Shown here piece by piece: positions 61,001 through 64,000 of a DNA stretch of 64,000 bases. Where the stretch lies: positions 310,001 to 374,000 of the forward strand of contig JACSVZ010000041.1 in assembly GCA_014706295.1 (NCBI GenBank), written 5' to 3'. This stretch comes from Lycocorax pyrrhopterus obiensis (lineage: Eukaryota > Chordata > Aves > Passeriformes > Paradisaeidae). Every line of letters starts with the position of its first letter. Position 1 is the first letter of the stretch. A model generated the notes under the pieces. It did not search any database and was not told the DNA's origin. It was given only the letters and a program-made list of their open reading frames with translations. A program made the translations under genes and the position numbers.

Positions 61001-63009
61001 TCCTGCTGTTCATTTGAGGCTGGTTTCCTTTCTCCATCCCAGTTCATGGAATCAGCCCAGTCTGCGGCTGCGTGTTCCAGCCTGTGGGAAGAGCTGCATC
61101 AGGGAACAGCACCGAGTTTCCCTGCGCAGAACACAGGGAGAGGGGGAACAGGGTTCCCCCTGGTTCATCACTGTGAGTAGCCCTGACATGCCAAGGGAGA
61201 AAATCATCATCCCCAGTTAGGAGCTGTATTCGCTGAAGGCGTTTCCACCTACGCCAGTAATTAAGATTCACTGAGGCTGCTGTTAATGTGCTGCTAAATT
61301 GGCTGAGCAGTAGACCCTTATAACCTTAAATTAAAGTATTACCTGTTTCTTAGTTTCCCAGTCCTGCTCTGCCATGTGGAGATCCTGGTGTGGTCCAAGT
61401 TCTCAGTCTGCTGCAGTGTGCTGACACACCATGCCAGCCATGCACTGCCCTTCCCATCCCTTCCCATCCCTTCCCCTCCGTTCCCTTGCGTTGTGGTAGA
61501 TTCACGTGGCTTCTGATGCCCGTTGGTTTAATGAAGGAAACAGGAGCTGCCAGCAATGGACAAAGGGTGTGACTGTAAAACCATCACTGCTCTATCAGGA
61601 AGAAATTCTGTAAGGACAAAATCCATATGCACATCTGTAAATTGATTTTTGTTCTGTGCCACATCATGACATAGAAATACAGAAACTACTTAAATACCTC
61701 AACAGTGTTGCTGGCTTGTTGTTTTCAAGCACTCATCTAAGTGATTTTGAAATGTTATTTAAAGATGATTTTCATGTTGTGCCAAATTCTTGGATGAGAG
61801 ATATTATGAAGTGTTTGAGAGAAGTGGGGCTGTTGGTGTAGCTGGTGTCTGGAGTTCAAAACAAGACAAGGGATTTTTTGAGAGCCTGTAGGTCCAGCTG
61901 GGGAGGGGTCAGTGTGTTTATTACCTGTGCAGTTAATTATGGTGAGCATGGGCTGATCAGATTTGAGAATGCCACACGTTATTTGTTCTAAATGAGTTGT
62001 TTTAACAATTTTGGCAAAGAAATAATTCTGTAGAAAGCCAGAAGAGACCATTACAAGGAGTGTTAGAACTGTTCCTAAGGAGCACAGCAGTCCCTGCAAG
62101 GAACCCCTTGGCTCCGGTGTTTTTAAGCAGAGCCCTAAGTTCAGCTGGGGATGAGCTGTACTGCAGCCAAGAGACAACCAGGAGGTGAGAGAGCTCCTGC
62201 TTTGGCTTTGGGTGCCTGCCTGGTGCCCTTCCAGTCTGCCAGCCTTGACCTTCAGCCAGAGGCTGCCGAGTGTGGGCTGTTGGAGACCGGCAGCTGTGCT
62301 TGGCTGGTTCACTTTGGTGGATAAATCAGAGTGGATCCCTTTTGGGAAAAGAGAGTTCCTAAGTGGTCTGGCTGCTGAATGTACTTACGGGGAATTGCCC
62401 TGAACTGTGATCACTACCAAAAACTAGAGGGATAAATGGCGCCTCGAGTGCTTGTTAGTGTGAACACAGCGATGATGCTGTGAGGAGGGCATAGGAGAGA
62501 GATGCGCCACACTCTCAGGGGGGATTAGCCTTTGAACCTGGCTTTCTTCTGTTCAGTTCTAAAAATATTTCTTTAGGTATCTCTAATGCTTGAATACTCT
62601 GGCCTGGAAAAGTAAATAGAAGGGTCACTGTAAAGAGAAATGTCTGTGAAACTGGAAATGGAATGTGGGATCCAAGTGCTATCTAATTAACTAGAAGTTT
62701 GCTTGGGGCATAAGTTACTGCTTTTATTCTATTTCTCCCCCATTCTTCAGTCATTTTCACTTATTTGTACTTTCTAGCTGCCATTTTGACTCTGTAGTCT
62801 GTAGCCCAGCCACAGGAGTGTTTCCCTCCTGGTGCAGCCCTGCGCTTCCCTTGGTCTCACGGTGCGGCACAGCCGGAGCCAAGGGTTAATCAATACTGGG
62901 TTTTCTTCACAGGCCTGAAGCGCAGCTACACCTGCAACATCTGCAGCGTCACCCTGAACTCCATAGAGCAGTACCATGCACACCTGAAGGGCTCCAAACA
63001 CCAGACCAA
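36921..63009 (+). CDS. ZMAT4: ZMAT4, zinc finger matrin-type protein 4 (five coding exons, 3' end outside window)
   Basis: The CDS is the join of 36921-37022, 47955-48044, 51723-51879, 57227-57454 and 62913-63009, giving 224 complete codons plus two bases of codon 225. The spliced product has four C2H2 fingers of matrin/U1 type with identical CX2CX12HX5H spacing: C16/C19/H32/H38, C77/C80/H93/H99, C147/C150/H163/H169 and C200/C203/H216/H222. The N-terminus (MKSSDID...), the LLEQLG helix after finger 3 and the end of finger 4 ([12 protein letters not shown]) are those I know from vertebrate ZMAT4, a protein of about 229 residues. Only the last few residues are therefore missing, and they must lie in a final exon beyond the window. 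All ten exon edges that can be checked have AG or GT signals, and reading frame is kept across every junction. Fingers of this type, as in ZNF346/JAZ, bind double-stranded RNA, and the protein is expected in the nucleus. The precise cellular role of ZMAT4 is poorly defined. No signal peptide or membrane segment is seen, and no frameshift or stop. Confidence 0.96.
37809..37870 (+). repeat. CR1 LINE 3' terminus (plus orientation)
   Basis: A very short CR1 remnant in the first resolved ZMAT4 intron. GATGGTCTTGGAGGTCTTCG and CCAACCTAAACGG are followed by the terminal repeat TTCTGTGATTCTGTG. Only about 60 bases can be recognised. Confidence 0.8.
42971..43070 (-). repeat. CR1 LINE fragment (3' end, minus orientation)
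   Basis: Reverse complement of the CR1 3' terminus. ACAGAATCATAGAATGGGTT is followed by GGGTTGGAAGGGACCTTTAA, then a diverged CCATGAGCAGGGGCACCTTC. It is the least diverged copy over its first 40 bases, which suggests a younger insertion than the others. It is intronic and truncated. Confidence 0.9.
47955..48044 (+). CDS. ZMAT4: ZMAT4 second coding exon (residues 35-64)
   Basis: This 90-base exon starts after the acceptor TTTGCATTCCAG, which follows a pyrimidine-rich stretch, and ends AAT before the donor GTGGGT. Both edges are phase 0, so skipping it would keep the frame but remove the second histidine of finger 1 (H38). It encodes the finger 1 C-terminal helix ([12 protein letters not shown]), then a short linker with glycine, cysteine and proline ([12 protein letters not shown]). 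The basic cluster AKKLRS could assist nuclear import or RNA contact, which is inference. Confidence 0.95.
48045..51722 (+). other. ZMAT4: ZMAT4 intron between second and third coding exons
   Basis: This is a 3.7-kb phase 0 intron with donor GTGGGT and acceptor CACCCAG. I recognise no repeats or RNA genes. The sequence is mixed, with AT-rich parts near 48160-48270 and 49370-49560, and nothing that supports a further exon. Confidence 0.85.
51723..51879 (+). CDS. ZMAT4: ZMAT4 third coding exon (residues 65-116, finger 2)
   Basis: The exon begins after a pyrimidine-rich acceptor ending CTCCACCCAG and ends CACAG before a strong donor GTAGGT (phase 1). It encodes an acidic, serine-containing lead (GSDGDSVDK), then the whole of finger 2: C77, C80, H93, H99, with the linker-helix sequence [10 protein letters not shown] typical of this family. 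An extra cysteine at residue 76 sits next to C77, as in the ZMAT4 proteins I know. The tail [14 protein letters not shown] starts the variable linker between fingers 2 and 3. Confidence 0.95.
51880..57226 (+). other. ZMAT4: ZMAT4 intron between third and fourth coding exons
   Basis: This is a 5.3-kb phase 1 intron with donor GTAGGT and acceptor TTTTACAG. It holds a duplicated TAATTATCAGC motif at 52233-52260, a short T run at 56738-56748, and a long AT-rich part at about 56400-56960. No other gene or recognisable transposon is seen. Confidence 0.85.
52233..52260 (+). promoter_or_regulatory. Duplicated TAATTATCAGC motif
   Basis: TTTAATTATCAGC occurs twice, at 52233-52245 and 52248-52260, and each copy holds a TAATTA homeodomain core. 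CAGCTAAT follows at once. The pair lies in the ZMAT4 intron after finger 2. It may be a homeodomain-responsive element; only the sequence pattern supports this. Confidence 0.3.
57227..57454 (+). CDS. ZMAT4: ZMAT4 fourth coding exon (residues 117-193, finger 3)
   Basis: The exon follows the acceptor CCCTTTTACAG and ends AGAG before the donor GTGAGA. Both splice junctions are phase 1, so residues 117 (Glu) and 193 (Gly) are split codons. The first 25 residues form a proline-rich linker ([17 protein letters not shown]) coded with many CpG-containing codons. Finger 3 follows at C147, C150, H163, H169 (core [20 protein letters not shown]). A helical stretch, [15 protein letters not shown], leads towards finger 4. 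The exon is clearly richer in GC than the introns around it. Confidence 0.95.
59711..59724 (+). repeat. A(14) homopolymer
   Basis: Fourteen consecutive A within the ZMAT4 intron before finger 4. No retroposed gene is recognisable to its left. Confidence 0.9.
61448..61487 (+). repeat. CCCATCCCTT-type simple repeat
   Basis: Three to four imperfect copies of a roughly 10-base pyrimidine-rich unit (CCCTTCCCAT) in an intron of ZMAT4. Confidence 0.8.
62913..63009 (+). CDS. ZMAT4: ZMAT4 fifth coding exon (residues 193-225, finger 4)
   Basis: The exon starts after the acceptor TTTTCTTCACAG and ends ACCAA before a consensus donor GTGAGT, phase 2. It completes Gly193 and encodes finger 4 with C200, C203, H216 and H222 ([20 protein letters not shown]...). 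It finishes at Thr224 and the first two bases (AA) of codon 225. In known ZMAT4 proteins only about five residues follow, so a tiny coding tail plus the 3' untranslated region are expected in the next exon. I looked through 63010-64000 for an acceptor followed by such a tail and a stop and found none. Confidence 0.95.
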
Positions 63010-64000
63010 GTGAGTATCATTGTGCTTCTCCCAGTGTCTGTGTCTGCCAAGATGGAATTGTCTGTAGCAGTGCTTTGCATCCAACTCCCTGTCAGCAGAG
63101 GAGCACTGGGGGGCTGTGCTCTGGTTGCTGTGAAAACACAGGTACCAGAGGCACCTCCAGGTTGAGGAATGCAGGGCCAAACCCACGTGGGCTTCCTGGA
63201 GTCCCACTGGTTTGTGGTTAATGATACTGAGTTTGCAGCTTCTTTCATGTGTGAAACCTCAGAAAAGACACCATGAGCCTAAGGAGATTAGGTGTTTCCC
63301 AGTGAAACAGTTTTTGCTGTGATTTAGAGTAATTATGCATTACCCAGCTCTGAGAACTGGGGGGAGTCTGCTCTGTCAATTACTACAAATTATTAAAATG
63401 AAGTGATGGAGATACATGATACCAGAGACTAGATTAATGAACTAATTGCTCTTAATGCACTTACATGGGAGCTTTGGGAACCATTTCAGGCTGAATCACT
63501 TGGAACTGCCCAGATTAGGGGAGGAATATAAAGGGATATACCTGAAGTGCTTCAGGTAGCTTTGAGGACAGTCTGAAAAGTGAGCAGGATGAGCAGAACT
63601 AGCAATGACTGCTAATGGCTCATTTTGCTTAAGCCAGCAAAGGATAAACCCAGCCCTTCCCCAGCTGATGTCACGCCTTCACAGATTCCTGGTGTTATTC
63701 AAGTTAGCTCTATCCTATTTATTCAGGGAGCATTCTCATGTCTTCCAGATGTAGTGATCCAGCACACCTGCCAGCGTAGGTGTGTTGTGGAGCAGTGGGC
63801 TGGGGCCAAGTGAGTGAGGCAGCTGAGGTTTTGGGCTATGCCACGAGCAATCTGTGACCTTTGCTGCCTCCATCGCCTGCTCTTCGGCACATCTCCCTGA
63901 TGGGGGATCCCTGCCCAGCCAGGTTGTGTGGGAACACTGGGTCGGGATCCATACCCAGCGCAACTAATTCCCACTGCTGGAAAATAGAGCTGGGAGCTCT
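63010..64000 (+). other. ZMAT4: Start of the ZMAT4 intron leading to the terminal exon
   Basis: The consensus donor GTGAGT at 63010 opens a phase 2 intron that runs to the window edge. No acceptor followed by the short expected ZMAT4 tail and a stop codon is seen here, so the terminal exon lies further right. Confidence 0.8.

Larger units (their letters stand above)
57455..62912 (+). other. ZMAT4: ZMAT4 intron between fourth and fifth coding exons
   Basis: This is a 5.5-kb phase 1 intron with donor GTGAGA and acceptor CTTCACAG. It contains an AT-rich stretch at about 59520-59640, a run of 14 A at 59711-59724 and a CCCATCCCTT-type simple repeat at 61448-61487. No coding exon is apparent. Confidence 0.85.

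Noticed and set aside
63010..64000. Search for the terminal ZMAT4 exon
   Set aside because: No acceptor followed by one base, a short Leu-Lys-type tail and a stop codon was found.
1..64000. CRISPR arrays, bacterial operons, phage or endogenous virus genes, tRNA or rRNA genes
   Set aside because: None was seen. Repeats are vertebrate simple repeats and CR1 fragments, and no tRNA-like cloverleaf or retroviral motif was recognised by eye. A tRNAscan or RepeatMasker run would be decisive.

Overview
This window is vertebrate genomic DNA, most likely from a bird. The case for a bird is that the only interspersed repeats I recognise are short fragments of CR1 LINEs with the avian-type 3' end (an octamer of the ATTCTGTG kind). 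Interspersed repeats are otherwise sparse, introns are compact, and GC-rich CpG clusters are separated by AT-rich stretches. There are no operons, bacterial-style genes, CRISPR arrays or phage sequences. Nearly all open frames in the window are chance frames in noncoding DNA.

One protein-coding gene can be supported with confidence: ZMAT4 (zinc finger matrin-type 4), on the + strand. Five coding exons are visible at 36921-37022, 47955-48044, 51723-51879, 57227-57454 and 62913-63009. Each is bounded by AG/GT splice signals, and the intron phases are 0, 0, 1, 1 and 2. Spliced, they give 224 complete codons plus two bases of codon 225. The remaining codons (about five, judged from the family length of about 229 residues) must lie in a last exon beyond position 64000. 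The product carries four C2H2 fingers of the matrin/U1 type, all with the spacing CX2CX12HX5H.

Upstream, three GC/CpG-rich segments lie at about 4860-5250, 11790-12060 and 20700-21430. The last is the largest and has GC boxes and a CCAAT box in the + orientation. It is my best candidate for the ZMAT4 promoter and noncoding first exon, which would make 21.1-36.9 kb intron 1. The 12-kb island, which has a good donor-like site at its right edge, is an alternative or additional promoter. Neither can be proven from sequence alone.

Layout: 1-20.4 kb is noncoding DNA with two CR1 fragments, two GC-rich islands and simple repeats. 20.4-21.4 kb is a CR1 fragment running into the main CpG island. 21.4-36.9 kb is probable intron 1, with a CR1 fragment, an RFX-type X-box and an AT-rich block that looks like a regulatory element. 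36.9-63.0 kb is the body of ZMAT4. 63.0-64.0 kb is the start of the last intron in view. I found no convincing undescribed biological system. The most useful follow-ups are which CpG island drives ZMAT4, the X-box, and the AT-rich candidate regulatory elements.
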